From Aurantimonas manganoxydans SI85-9A1 (GTDB lineage Bacteria; Pseudomonadota; Alphaproteobacteria; Rhizobiales; Rhizobiaceae), in contig NZ_CH672387.1 of the NCBI RefSeq assembly GCF_000153465.1, positions 521,160-585,159 on the forward strand: a stretch of DNA of 64,000 bases. The letters run 5' to 3'. The notes beneath the pieces were generated by a model. It had not been told where the DNA came from. It worked only from the letters and a program-made list of their open reading frames with translations, and did not search any database. Both the position numbers and the translations under genes were made by a program. Positions 1-8,865 of the stretch are shown here, piece after piece. The stretch's first letter is position 1; every line of letters begins with the position of its first letter.

Positions 1-474
1 GGAGCCGCCGATGCCGATATTGACCACGTCGGTGATCTGCGTGTCGCGGGCGCCGGTGATGGTGCCGTTGCGCACGCCCTCTGCGAAGGCGCTCATCGCC
101 TTCAGCACGTCCGCCACGGCGCCGCTCACCGGGTTGCGGGCGGCGCGGAAGCCGTCCATCGGCTCGGCGCGCAGCGCCATGTGCAGCACCGAGCGGTCTT
201 CAGTGAAGTTGATCGGTTCGCCGGCGAACATGGCGTCACGCCGGGCCTCGACACCGCGGCTGCGGGCGAGGGCGATCAGGGCATCACGGGCATCGTCGTC
301 GATCGAGGTCTTGGAATAGTCGAGGACGAGATCGCCCAGCGCGGCGGAAAACTCCAGATAGCGGCTCGGATCGTCGGAAAACAGCGAACGGATGCCGCGA
401 TCGGCGGCCTGCCGGGCCATTCCGGTCAGTTCTGCAGCCGCAGGAGAAGCGCCGGAATCGGACGTCTGGCTCAT
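1..474 (-). CDS. pgi: Glucose-6-phosphate isomerase, N-terminal part (cut by window edge)
   Basis: The reading frame is open from an ATG at 474 down to base 1, giving 158 residues with no stop, so the 3' two thirds lie outside the window. The visible part matches the N-terminal half of phosphoglucose isomerase: the NFTEDRSVLHMALR stretch and, at the very edge, VVNIGIGGS, the start of the sugar-phosphate-binding SIS domain. The enzyme interconverts glucose 6-phosphate and fructose 6-phosphate in the cytoplasm (glycolysis, gluconeogenesis). A GGCAGGG ribosome site lies about 8 bases before ATG 474. An in-frame ATG at 489 is possible but has a poorer leader. The gene follows a promoter embedded in a palindrome at 590-628. 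The family assignment is firm; only the start is slightly open. Confidence 0.9.
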   Translation of the reverse strand, partial: MSQTSDSGASPAAAELTGMARQAADRGIRSLFSDDPSRYLEFSAALGDLVLDYSKTSIDDDARDALIALARSRGVEARRDAMFAGEPINFTEDRSVLHMALRAEPMDGFRAARNPVSGAVADVLKAMSAFAEGVRNGTITGARDTQITDVVNIGIGGS

Positions 475-589
475 GAATTGCCCTGCCATGATGTTGGATG
501 CGGTCGTCGCAAGAAAGCGCCTGCCCTGCGGCCTTTTAAGCCGGTTGTGGATAGGAGGCAAACGCCGGGTCGGCGCCGCTCATGGCCTG

Positions 590-628
590 ATGTGCCCTAT
601 TATAGGGCACATATCGGCGGTGCTGCAA
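590..628 (-). promoter_or_regulatory. Predicted pgi promoter with a perfect 23-base palindrome over the -10 box
   Basis: Positions 590-612 form a perfect palindrome with 11-base arms (ATGTGCCCTAT) around one central base. Read on the minus strand its centre contains TATAAT (599-604), and TTGCAG (623-628) lies 18 bases upstream of it, so a good sigma-70-type promoter points at pgi with a leader of roughly 115 bases. A dimeric repressor bound to the palindrome would block the -10 region. I do not recognise which regulator family binds this sequence. Confidence 0.6.
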
Positions 629-659
629 TTCGCGGCGCTCGATTTCATGAAAGGGGGGC

Positions 660-679
660 CGGCAGGTGCGAGCCTGCCG
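660..679 (-). terminator. Hairpin after the aldehyde dehydrogenase gene
   Basis: Arms CGGCAGG (660-666) and CCTGCCG (673-679) form a 7-pair stem with a 6-base loop, about 20 bases past the dehydrogenase stop on the minus strand. It is followed on that strand by a C-run and TTT, not a clean U-tract. It is a plausible but weak intrinsic terminator separating this gene from the pgi promoter. Confidence 0.4.
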
Positions 680-697
680 ACCCCATCAGCTGTCGTC

Positions 698-2059
698 TCA
701 GTCGATCGTGACGGTCTTCACATTCATGAATTCCAGCATGCCTTCATGCGCCAGTTCGCGGCCGTAGCCGGAACGCTTGACGCCGCCGAAGGGCAGACGC
801 TGGTCCGAGGCGGTCATGCGGTTGATGTGGGTGCCGCCCTGGTCGAGCTCGCGGATGAAGCGTTCCTGCTCGGCCGGCTCGGTCGTCCAGGCCGAACCGC
901 CAAGGCCGAAGTCGGAATCATTGGCGAGGTCGATGGCCTCGTCGATTGACTTGACCTTGAACATGATCGCGCAGGGGCCGAACAGCTCTTCGCGATAGGC
1001 CGGGGCGCTCTCCGGTACATCGGCGAGGATCGACGGCTGGAAGAAATAGCCCGGGCCCTCCGGCGCCGGGCCGCCGGTCACGAGCTTCGCCCCGGCGCTG
1101 ACCGATCTGTCGATCTGGTCCTTCAGGTCGTCGACGCCGGCCTTCATGGCAAGCGGGCCCATGCCGGTGTCGTCGGCCATCGGGTCGCCGAGCTTGATGG
1201 CTTCGACGGCCTCGGTGTAGCGGCCGAGATAATCCTCGTAGACGTCCTCATGGACGATGAAGCGCTTGGCGGCGATGCAGCTCTGGCCATTGTTCTGCAT
1301 GCGGGCGGTGACGCCCACCTCGACCGCCTTGGCGATATCGGCGGAGGGCATGACGATGAAGGGGTCGGAGCCGCCGAGTTCCAGCACGGTCTTCTTGATC
1401 TCGGAGCCCGCGGTGGATGCGACGGCCGAGCCGGCGCCCTCGCTGCCGGTCAGGGTGGCCGCGCGCACGCGGCTGTCCTTGAGGATCACCTCGACCTTGG
1501 AGGAGGAGATCAGGAGGGTCTGGAAGACGCCCTGCGGCGCGTCGGCGTCGAGGAAGATGCGCTCGATCTCCAGCGCGCACTGGCTGACATTGGAGGCGTG
1601 CTTCAGGATGCCGACATTGCCGGCCATGATCGCCGGGGCGGCGAAGCGCATGCACTGCCAGTAGGGGAAGTTCCACGGCATGACCGCCAGAACCGGGCCG
1701 ATCGGCAGATAGGTCACGAAATTGCGGCCGGCGGGGCCGTCCCGCACGTCGTCGGCGACGAATTTCTCAGCGTTCTCCGCGTAGAAGCGCAGGGCGTTGG
1801 CGCATTTGCCGACCTCGGCCTCGGCTTCCTTCAGCCGCTTGCCCATCTCCATGGTGGCGATGCGGGCGAGTTCGGTCTTCCGGGTGTCCATCTGGTCGGC
1901 GGCCCGCATCAGAACTTCGGCGCGCCGGGCGAAGGAGGTCTTGCGCCAGTCGCGGAAGGCCAGATCGGCATTGGCGAGGGTGCGCTCGATATCGGCGTCG
2001 GTGTGCGCGGCGAATTCCTCGATGGTCTCGCCCGTCGCCGGATTGATGCTCGTGGGCAT
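698..2059 (-). CDS. NAD(P)-dependent succinate-semialdehyde dehydrogenase family protein
   Basis: This 453-residue aldehyde dehydrogenase probably oxidises succinate semialdehyde or a similar small aldehyde to the acid in the cytoplasm. Seen directly: the PWNFPYWQ segment of the cofactor fold, the general base Glu near residue 227 in LELGGSDPF, the nucleophile Cys near 261 in [11 protein letters not shown], and a C-terminal [13 protein letters not shown] motif. The length fits the shorter Sad/YneI-like branch rather than the roughly 480-residue GabD branch. The start at 2059 is chosen because CAGGAGAGACC sits just before it; the frame is open 11 codons further up without a ribosome site. No GABA transaminase lies nearby, so the physiological substrate is inferred from family only. 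Confidence 0.85.
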   Translation of the reverse strand: MPTSINPATGETIEEFAAHTDADIERTLANADLAFRDWRKTSFARRAEVLMRAADQMDTRKTELARIATMEMGKRLKEAEAEVGKCANALRFYAENAEKFVADDVRDGPAGRNFVTYLPIGPVLAVMPWNFPYWQCMRFAAPAIMAGNVGILKHASNVSQCALEIERIFLDADAPQGVFQTLLISSSKVEVILKDSRVRAATLTGSEGAGSAVASTAGSEIKKTVLELGGSDPFIVMPSADIAKAVEVGVTARMQNNGQSCIAAKRFIVHEDVYEDYLGRYTEAVEAIKLGDPMADDTGMGPLAMKAGVDDLKDQIDRSVSAGAKLVTGGPAPEGPGYFFQPSILADVPESAPAYREELFGPCAIMFKVKSIDEAIDLANDSDFGLGGSAWTTEPAEQERFIRELDQGGTHINRMTASDQRLPFGGVKRSGYGRELAHEGMLEFMNVKTVTID

Positions 2060-2193
2060 GGTCTCTCCTGATGGTCGCGTCGTTTCATGCACCGGTCCGC
2101 GCCGTCCGGCCGGGCCGCTTCGCTAGTTAGCACGAAGCCGGCGCCCGGACAGAGGCGCGGATCGGACCGTCGGACGAAGCCGACGGCGACGGA

Positions 2194-2418
2194 TCAGGTG
2201 CGTGCGGCCGAGAGGTTCTCGATCGCGGTGTCGAGGGACTCGCTGGTAGCCTTCACCTCGGGCACGTTCGGGTCGTTCTTCAGGATCTGCTGCAACGACG
2301 AGCGCCATTCCGACAAGATGGTTTCCTTCTCGCCGTCGGACAGCCGGTCGTCCTTCAGGACGTCCTCGGGCTTGTCGTACGAGCCATGGGTCGGGTGATC
2401 GAATTTCGACGACATCAT
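2194..2418 (-). CDS. Small conserved-looking protein of unknown function (74 residues)
   Basis: A short, highly charged soluble protein with no signal peptide or membrane segment. Its middle reads as two amphipathic helices rich in Asp, Glu and Lys (LSDGEKETILSEWRSSLQQI). The start is one of two adjacent ATG codons (2418 or 2415), behind AGGAGACC. I do not recognise a named family; the composition resembles small stress-associated proteins common in Hyphomicrobiales. A near-match to an EcfG promoter lies upstream (2497-2522), which would fit a general-stress role. That link is inference. Coding potential is supported by the ribosome site and by its placement between well-spaced neighbours. 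Confidence 0.65.
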   Translation of the reverse strand: MMSSKFDHPTHGSYDKPEDVLKDDRLSDGEKETILSEWRSSLQQILKNDPNVPEVKATSESLDTAIENLSAART

Positions 2419-2496
2419 TGTCGGTCTCCTGCCTGTCGTTTCGGGGCGGGCGCGGCGGGCCGGACATGCCGGCGCCGTCGCGCCTTCTGGGTCCCC

Positions 2497-2522
2497 AACG
2501 GGCCGGCGGCGAGAAAGGTTCA
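2497..2522 (-). promoter_or_regulatory. Weak EcfG-like promoter upstream of the 74-residue protein
   Basis: On the minus strand the sequence reads TGAAC, 17 bases, CGTT. The consensus for the alphaproteobacterial general-stress sigma factor EcfG is GGAAC-N16/17-CGTT, so there is one mismatch. It lies about 80 bases before the start of the small gene. It could be chance in GC-rich DNA. Confidence 0.3.
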
Positions 2523-2589
2523 TCCGGGAATGTCGTTGCGAGATGCCCGGCGGTGACGACACTGCGTCACCGCGGCTCAAGTCGGAAGT

Positions 2590-5500
2590 CTAGAACTCGC
2601 CTTCGTAGAAGACGCCGACCTCACCGCCACCGGAGGAGGTCACCGCGCCGCGGGCGCTGAGACCCGCGCCGAGATCGAGGTCGATGGTCACCCGGCCGCT
2701 CGTGTCGACGCCGACATAGGTGTTCTCGTTCAGATACTTGCCGACACCGACCGCGGTGGTGCCGTCGGCGGCGGTGCGGATGTCGAGATCGTCGACGCCA
2801 AGCTGCGAGCGCAGATTCTCCAGAAGGCCGCTGCTGCCACCGACGCCGGCCAGCGAGGCCGCGGCCTCGGCGAGCTGGGCGATCTGCAGCGGCGACAGGT
2901 CGGAGGTGCCCTGGCCGAAGATCAGTCGCGCCAGCACCTCGTCCTGGGGCAGGGTCGGTTCGGAGGAGAAGTTGAAGCTCGGATCGTCGGCCGGACCGGT
3001 GACGGTGATGAACACGGTGGCGTCGCCGGCGGTGGAGCGTGCCACGAGGTCGAGATAGGGCGTCAGGCCGCCGGTGAAGCTCAGCCGGCCGCGATCGAAG
3101 TCCAGACGCTTGCCGAGGATCGAGAAGCGGCCGCGCTGCAGGTCGAAGCCGCCGACGACATTCGGGAAGGCAGCCGAGCCGGTGATGGTGATCCGGCCGC
3201 CGAGTTCCACGTCGAGGCCGCGGCCGCGCACGAACACCCGGTTCGGCGCGTTGAAGGTCAGGTCGAGATCGATGCCGCCGCCGCTGTTGCCGCCATCGGC
3301 GCGCTCAGGCGAGATCTCGCGCTGCTGCTCGTAGACCGCGGGGGCGGCGTTGCGATGGGTCACGTCGATGCGGGCAAGCGAACTCGGCAGGTTCTCCGGC
3401 ACGAGGACGTTGATCTCCTCGGCATTGATGGTGCCGGCCAGACGCGGCGTGCCGGTCAGCGGCCCGGTGATGGTCAGTTCGGCATCAAGCCTGGCAGTGA
3501 CGAGTTCGCCCTTGTTGTAGCGGCCGTCATCGAGCCGGATCGTGATGTCGGCCGGGAAGCCGCCGTCGAGACCGACCGTGCCGGACACGTCGAGCGTGCC
3601 ACCGGCGGAGAGACTGGCGTCGAAGGCGCGGATCGTCGCAGTGCGTCCGTCCAGCGAGATGGTCGTCGAGATGTCGTTGAGGGCGAGATTGGCGCCGGTG
3701 TCGATGAAGCGCGCGCCGGTGGTCGAGACCGTGCCGACGACCGCGGGCTGGGACACGGGGCCGGTCACGCGGGCATCGACGAGGACGGTGCCCTGCACCG
3801 AGCGGCCGCCTTCGGCCAGGATGCGGTTGGCAAGCGACAGCGGTGCCGAGCCGTTCAGCGACAGGTCGAGCTGCGGCCCGCCGGCAAGGTTCACCGAACC
3901 GTTGGCGCTGAAGTCGAGGCCGTCGCCGGTCAGGCTGGTGTCGGTGGTGACCACCTGGTCAGCGAAGCGGCCGCTGGTGGTGACCGCCAGGGCGCCGACA
4001 CCGGCGGCGCGGGTCTGCTGGATCGACACGCCGCTGGCATTGATGTCGTAGGTGACCGATGGATTGGACGGGGCGCCGGTGGCGCGGACCGTGCCGTTGA
4101 TGGTGCCCTGCGGGGCGATGCCCGCCGCCGCCGCGCTGGCGATCGAGGCGGGCAGGGCGCTGATCTCGGCGGTGATGTCGAGGGCGTCGGCGCCGGCCGA
4201 ACCGGTGACGGTGATGGCGCCGCCGCCAACATCGATGCGGGCGTTGCCGAGGTTCAGCGTGCCGCCGGCATAGCGGCCTTCGGCCACGGCCTGCAGCGCC
4301 GGCGCGCCGGCGGCGCGGCTCTGGGCAACGGAGACGTCGGAGGCGGTGATGTCGAAGCTGGCGTCGGGATCGGTGAGCGATCCGGTGGCCGACGCCGAGC
4401 CGGAGACGGTGCCGCGGGCGCCGAGGCCGTCGACGAAGCCGTTGGCGAGCCCGACGGGCAAGGCGTCGATGGCGACATCAATGGCGAGCCGCTCGCCGAC
4501 CGTGCCGGTGGCCCGAAGCGAGCCGTCGCCGACGGTGACGTCGGCGCGTTCGATCGTGGCTGTCCCATCGGCGTAGGAGCCGGCGGCGTCGAGGACGAGG
4601 GGTGCGACGCCGGACTGGGCGATCTGCCGCGTGGTGATGCCGCTACCGGAAAGATCGAAGCGGGCCTGTGGATCGGACAGGGAGCCCGTGGCCGTGGCCG
4701 AACCGGTGATCGTGCCCTCCGCGCCGAGGCCGTCGACGAAACCATTGGCAAGGCCGACCGGCAGGGCGTCGATGGCAAGGCGGAGGTCGAGCTGTTCGCC
4801 GACGGTGCCGGTGGCCTTCAGCGAGCCGTCGCCGACGGTCAGGTCGGCGCGCTCGATGGTGGCAGTACCGTTCGCATAGGCGCCGGCGGCATCGAGGGCG
4901 AAGGGCGCGACGCCGGACTGGGCGATCTGGCGCGTCGTGATGCCGGAGCCAGTGAGGTCGAAGCGGGCCTGCGGGTCGGCGAGCGAACCGGTGGCGGTCG
5001 CGGTGCCGGAAATCGTGCCCTCGGCGCCGAGATCGGGAGCGATGCCATTGGCGAGGCCGACCGGGATGGCGTTGACGGCGACGCGCAGGTCGAGGGTCTC
5101 GCCGATTGTGCCCTCGGCGGTCAGCGAGCCGTCACCGACGGCGATCTCGGCTTCGGAGAGGGTCAGCGTGCCGTCGGCATAGCGGCCGGCGGCGTCCACC
5201 GTCAGCGGGTCGATGCCGCTCTCGGCGATGGCGTCGGCGGTGATGCCCGAGCCGGTCAGGTCGAAGCTGGCGGTCGGATTGTCGAGCGTGCCGGTGGCGG
5301 TGCCCTTGCCGGAGACCGTGCCACGGGCAGCCAGGCCATCGACGAAGCCGTTGGCGAGACCGACCGGCAGGTTGGTCATGGTCACGTCGAGGTCGAGATT
5401 CTGGCCGACGCGACCAGTGGCGACAAGCGAACCGTCGCCGACATTGATGACGGCAGTTTCCAGCGCAGCGGTGGCGTCGGCGTAGGTGCCGGTGAGGCGC

Positions 5501-8500
5501 AGGGCCAGCGGCGCAACGCCGGAGCGGGCGATCTGCTGCGTGGTGATGCCGGTGCCCGAGACGTCGAAGACGGCTTGCGGGTCGATGGTCGAACCCGACG
5601 CCGAGGCGGTGCCGGACAGGGTGCCACTGGCGTCGAGGCCGGGGACGAAACCGTTGACCAGGCCGACCGGCAGGCGGCGCATGGCCAGTTCGATGTCGAG
5701 CTCTTCGCCGATTGTGCCGGAGGCGCTCAGCGAGCCGTCGCCGACGATCAGTTCGGCGCGGTCGAGGGTCGCGGTGCCGTCGGCATAGGCGCCGGCGACA
5801 TCGAGGGTCAGCGGATCGATGCCGGCCGCGGCGATCTCCTCGGCGGTGATGCCGGTGCCGGACAGGGCGAAGGTCGCTTGCGGATCGCTGCGCGGGCCGG
5901 TGGCGGTCGCCGTGCCGGTCAGCGTGCCTTCTGCGTCGAGCCCGTCGACGAAGCCGTTGGCCAGCGCCACCGGGACGGAATCCATCGCGACTTCGATGTC
6001 GAGCTGGTCGCCGATCGTGCCGGACGCGTCGAGCGAGCCGTCGCCGAGATCGAGCCGTGCGGTCTGCAGGGTCAGGGTGCCGCCGGCATAGCTGCCGGTG
6101 AGGTTCGCCTGGATCGCCGGCACGCTGGCAGCGCGCGAACTGGCGACGGCGAGGTCGGTGCCGAGAATGGCAAAGGTCGCAGCCGGATCGTTTGCCGCGC
6201 CGGAGACGGTGGCGGTGCCGCCGATGGTGCCGGCAGCGGCGAGGCCCGGCACGAAGGGATTGGCCGCGGCGGCCGGCACGTCGGTCAGGCGCAGCGCGAG
6301 GTCGAGGGTTTCGCCGGCGCTGCCGTCGAGGGAAAGGTCGCCTTCTCCGACGTCGACGCGGATGCCGGAAAGGGTCGTCACACCGCCCTCGATCCGCACG
6401 ATGGCCTCTTCGGCGAGGCGGATCGCAGCGTCCTCGATGTCGGCGGTCAAGCGGGTCAGGCGGACCAGCGTCGTGTCGGGCTCGAACAGCACATTGCCGG
6501 CCAGCGCGAAGGGCACGGCGTTGACCTTCGCCTCGGCGACGAGATCGGTGCCCTGTTCGTCCTCGCGCAGCGCCACCTCGAGGTCGCTGACGGCGATGCC
6601 GGGCGCCGCGATGGCGCGGGCGGTGACGGTGCCGGTCGGGCGCGGAATGCCGAGATAGTCCTTCACGGACAGGTCGATGCGGGCGCCGTCGAGCGTGTTG
6701 CCGGCAACGGAAAGGCGCTCGCCGGTGAGGTCGATGGCGGCGACGGGCATGCCGTCGTTCTCGACGGTGAGGTCGACTTGCCCGACCACGTCGCCGGAGG
6801 CGTCGAGGCTGCCGAGCGCGGCCAGCGGGCCAATGTCGCTGACATCGATGGCGAGGGTGCCGACCGGCGCGAAGGCGTCGGTCAGGCGCAGATCGCCGGT
6901 GATGCTGTTGGGACCCTGGCGGATGGCGAGGTCGGTGATCCGGCGGTCGCCATTGTCCAGCGTCTCGACGGTGGCGTTGCCCGACAAGGGCTGGCCGTCG
7001 AGCGTGCCGGTGATGGCGACGCTGCCCGAGGGCGATGCCGGGTTGAGCGTGCCGCGGGCCTCGACCTTGAGGTCGGCGAGTTCGCGGCCATTGATCGACA
7101 GGCCGTTGCCGGAGACCTGCAGATCGACGTCGGGTTTTTCGGCGGGGCCGGAGGCGGTCAAACTGAATGTCGCCGCACCGGCCAGCGCGCCGCTGACGGA
7201 ACCCGCCTCCTTGAGCGAACCGGAAATATCGGCGGAGACCGTGTCGTCGGTGAGGGCGGCGGTGCCGTCGATCGTCAGGCCATCCCCGCGCACGGTCAGC
7301 GCCTCGGCGCTCAACGCGCCGTCCGGGGTGCGCGCGAAGCGGCCGCCGACGGCGAGTTCCTCGCCGGCCAATGGCACCACGGCGGCCGAAAGGGCACTGG
7401 TCTGGAAGCGCGACTGCACGTCGAGGGCGAAGGTCGAGAAGTTCAGCGCGGCCTGACCTTCGAGCTGCAGATTGGCGACGTCGGTCACCGCCTCGCTCGG
7501 CCGGAAGGTCAACCCCGTGTCGGTCAGGTTGCCGGCAAGCGCGATCTTCACCGGGCCGTTCAGGAAGCGCTGCTGGATGCCGTCGGGCGCGGCGACGGAC
7601 TGGGCCTCCAGATTGGCGTCGAAGGCGCCCTTGAAGCCGGTGAGGTCGAAGCCGGCGCTGACGATCTTCGCGCTGATCCCCTGCGCCTGATATTCGCCCG
7701 AACCGGCGCGCGGCAGGCGCAGCGTCAGGTCGAGCGCGGCGGCGGACAGGGCGCCCTTCAGCGTGCCGTCGATGCCGGCCAGCTCGATCGCCGTCTCGCC
7801 CGGCACCTCGCCGAACACGAAGGGGATCGGATCGCCGTCGCGGGAGGCGATTGTCACATTCAGGTCGTTGGCGGTGCCGGAAAGGTCCAGCGTTCCGCCG
7901 GCCCGCGCCGAGAGCGCGTCGGAGGAGAGGACCGCCTGCTCGATGGCGTAGGTGCCGTCGTCGCGGATCACCATCTGCAGGTCGAGCGCGGTGCCGCCGG
8001 CGACGTAGCGCTGGAACTGTTCGGGCACGAAGCGTTCGGCGGCAATGTTGAGCGAAGCCGAGACGCGCAGGCCGGCATCGACGTCGTCGGCGCGGGCGGT
8101 GAGGGTGGCCGCGGTTTCTGCGCCGACCTCCAGCGAGCCGTTGGCCATGAAGGCCGAAAGCGGCCCGGAGCCGTTGATGGTCAGGTCGACGGCCGGGCGG
8201 TCGGGAATCTCAAGCAGCGTCGCGACGAGACCGCCGGCCGGCTCGCTGGCCTTGACGTCGATCTTCAGCTGGTTCTGCGCCGGCGCATAGCCGATCTCCA
8301 AGGCGATCTGACCGGGCTGGTCGAGCCGCTCGATGTCGGCCTTCACGTTCAGATCGGTCGGATCGGCGGCGAGCTGCAGGCTGGCATTCGCCCGCAGACG
8401 GGCGCGGGTTCCGGCGATCGCCTCGCCGAGGACGAATTCGTCGATCGCCAGGCGGCGGATGTCGGCGGTGATCGAGGGCAGCGAAAAGCCGCCGGATTCC

Positions 8501-8865
8501 TCGTCGGGCGCGGCTTCCGGCTGGCCGGTCGGCAGGCGTTCCAGAACGATGCTGCCGGCGGTGAGCGCATCGATCGAGACGTTGGAGCGAACGAGAGACA
8601 GCGGCGACCAGTCCATGGCGAGGTCGCTGGCGGTCAGGAAGACGCCCTGCGGATCGGAGACGGTGACGTTCTCGATGCGGATGTCGCCGCTCAGCGCGCC
8701 CGACAGGCCCTCGATCTTCACCTGCATGGTGTCGGTCGAGACGAGGTTCTCGATCTGTGTCGCGAGGAATTGCTGGGCCTGCGCCGGGCGGCTAGGGGCG
8801 AGCGCCACGAGGCCACCCAGGACGAGGGTCGCCACGATCTGCAGGAGGCGTCCGGCACGTATCAT
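2590..8865 (-). CDS. tamB: Translocation and assembly module protein TamB, repeat-expanded
   Basis: A 2091-residue AsmA-like/DUF490 protein of the periplasm. TamB spans from the inner membrane to the outer-membrane partner TamA and acts in outer-membrane protein assembly and phospholipid transport. Seen directly: an N-terminal hydrophobic signal/anchor (LLQIVATLVLGGLVALAPS), a very long beta-rich body, and a C-terminal TamB domain ending in GVFYEGEF with the terminal aromatic residue. At 2091 residues it is far longer than the E. coli protein (about 1260). The extra length comes largely from tandem 101-residue units encoded around 4218-6340. Its start overlaps the tamA stop by one base (TGATG), so the two are translationally coupled. 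The stop is at 2590. Confidence 0.93.
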   Translation of the reverse strand: MIRAGRLLQIVATLVLGGLVALAPSRPAQAQQFLATQIENLVSTDTMQVKIEGLSGALSGDIRIENVTVSDPQGVFLTASDLAMDWSPLSLVRSNVSIDALTAGSIVLERLPTGQPEAAPDEESGGFSLPSITADIRRLAIDEFVLGEAIAGTRARLRANASLQLAADPTDLNVKADIERLDQPGQIALEIGYAPAQNQLKIDVKASEPAGGLVATLLEIPDRPAVDLTINGSGPLSAFMANGSLEVGAETAATLTARADDVDAGLRVSASLNIAAERFVPEQFQRYVAGGTALDLQMVIRDDGTYAIEQAVLSSDALSARAGGTLDLSGTANDLNVTIASRDGDPIPFVFGEVPGETAIELAGIDGTLKGALSAAALDLTLRLPRAGSGEYQAQGISAKIVSAGFDLTGFKGAFDANLEAQSVAAPDGIQQRFLNGPVKIALAGNLTDTGLTFRPSEAVTDVANLQLEGQAALNFSTFALDVQSRFQTSALSAAVVPLAGEELAVGGRFARTPDGALSAEALTVRGDGLTIDGTAALTDDTVSADISGSLKEAGSVSGALAGAATFSLTASGPAEKPDVDLQVSGNGLSINGRELADLKVEARGTLNPASPSGSVAITGTLDGQPLSGNATVETLDNGDRRITDLAIRQGPNSITGDLRLTDAFAPVGTLAIDVSDIGPLAALGSLDASGDVVGQVDLTVENDGMPVAAIDLTGERLSVAGNTLDGARIDLSVKDYLGIPRPTGTVTARAIAAPGIAVSDLEVALREDEQGTDLVAEAKVNAVPFALAGNVLFEPDTTLVRLTRLTADIEDAAIRLAEEAIVRIEGGVTTLSGIRVDVGEGDLSLDGSAGETLDLALRLTDVPAAAANPFVPGLAAAGTIGGTATVSGAANDPAATFAILGTDLAVASSRAASVPAIQANLTGSYAGGTLTLQTARLDLGDGSLDASGTIGDQLDIEVAMDSVPVALANGFVDGLDAEGTLTGTATATGPRSDPQATFALSGTGITAEEIAAAGIDPLTLDVAGAYADGTATLDRAELIVGDGSLSASGTIGEELDIELAMRRLPVGLVNGFVPGLDASGTLSGTASASGSTIDPQAVFDVSGTGITTQQIARSGVAPLALRLTGTYADATAALETAVINVGDGSLVATGRVGQNLDLDVTMTNLPVGLANGFVDGLAARGTVSGKGTATGTLDNPTASFDLTGSGITADAIAESGIDPLTVDAAGRYADGTLTLSEAEIAVGDGSLTAEGTIGETLDLRVAVNAIPVGLANGIAPDLGAEGTISGTATATGSLADPQARFDLTGSGITTRQIAQSGVAPFALDAAGAYANGTATIERADLTVGDGSLKATGTVGEQLDLRLAIDALPVGLANGFVDGLGAEGTITGSATATGSLSDPQARFDLSGSGITTRQIAQSGVAPLVLDAAGSYADGTATIERADVTVGDGSLRATGTVGERLAIDVAIDALPVGLANGFVDGLGARGTVSGSASATGSLTDPDASFDITASDVSVAQSRAAGAPALQAVAEGRYAGGTLNLGNARIDVGGGAITVTGSAGADALDITAEISALPASIASAAAAGIAPQGTINGTVRATGAPSNPSVTYDINASGVSIQQTRAAGVGALAVTTSGRFADQVVTTDTSLTGDGLDFSANGSVNLAGGPQLDLSLNGSAPLSLANRILAEGGRSVQGTVLVDARVTGPVSQPAVVGTVSTTGARFIDTGANLALNDISTTISLDGRTATIRAFDASLSAGGTLDVSGTVGLDGGFPADITIRLDDGRYNKGELVTARLDAELTITGPLTGTPRLAGTINAEEINVLVPENLPSSLARIDVTHRNAAPAVYEQQREISPERADGGNSGGGIDLDLTFNAPNRVFVRGRGLDVELGGRITITGSAAFPNVVGGFDLQRGRFSILGKRLDFDRGRLSFTGGLTPYLDLVARSTAGDATVFITVTGPADDPSFNFSSEPTLPQDEVLARLIFGQGTSDLSPLQIAQLAEAAASLAGVGGSSGLLENLRSQLGVDDLDIRTAADGTTAVGVGKYLNENTYVGVDTSGRVTIDLDLGAGLSARGAVTSSGGGEVGVFYEGEF
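4218..6340 (-). repeat. Tandem 303-bp coding repeats inside tamB (about 7-8 units)
   Basis: The anchor encoding GDGSL recurs at about 4521, 4824, 5127, 5430, 5733 and 6036, exactly 303 bases apart, with degenerate outer units near 4218 and 6335. Each unit encodes 101 residues with the pattern VGDGSL...GTIGE.LD...PVGLANGFVDGL.A.GT.SG.A.ATG...DP.A.FD..G.GIT. The exact spacing and close sequence indicate duplication or homogenisation inside the gene without frame change. Confidence 0.85.

Noticed and set aside
4218..6340. Regular 303-bp repeats considered as CRISPR or satellite DNA
   Set aside because: The repeats are far too long for CRISPR, have no spacers and are in frame within tamB.
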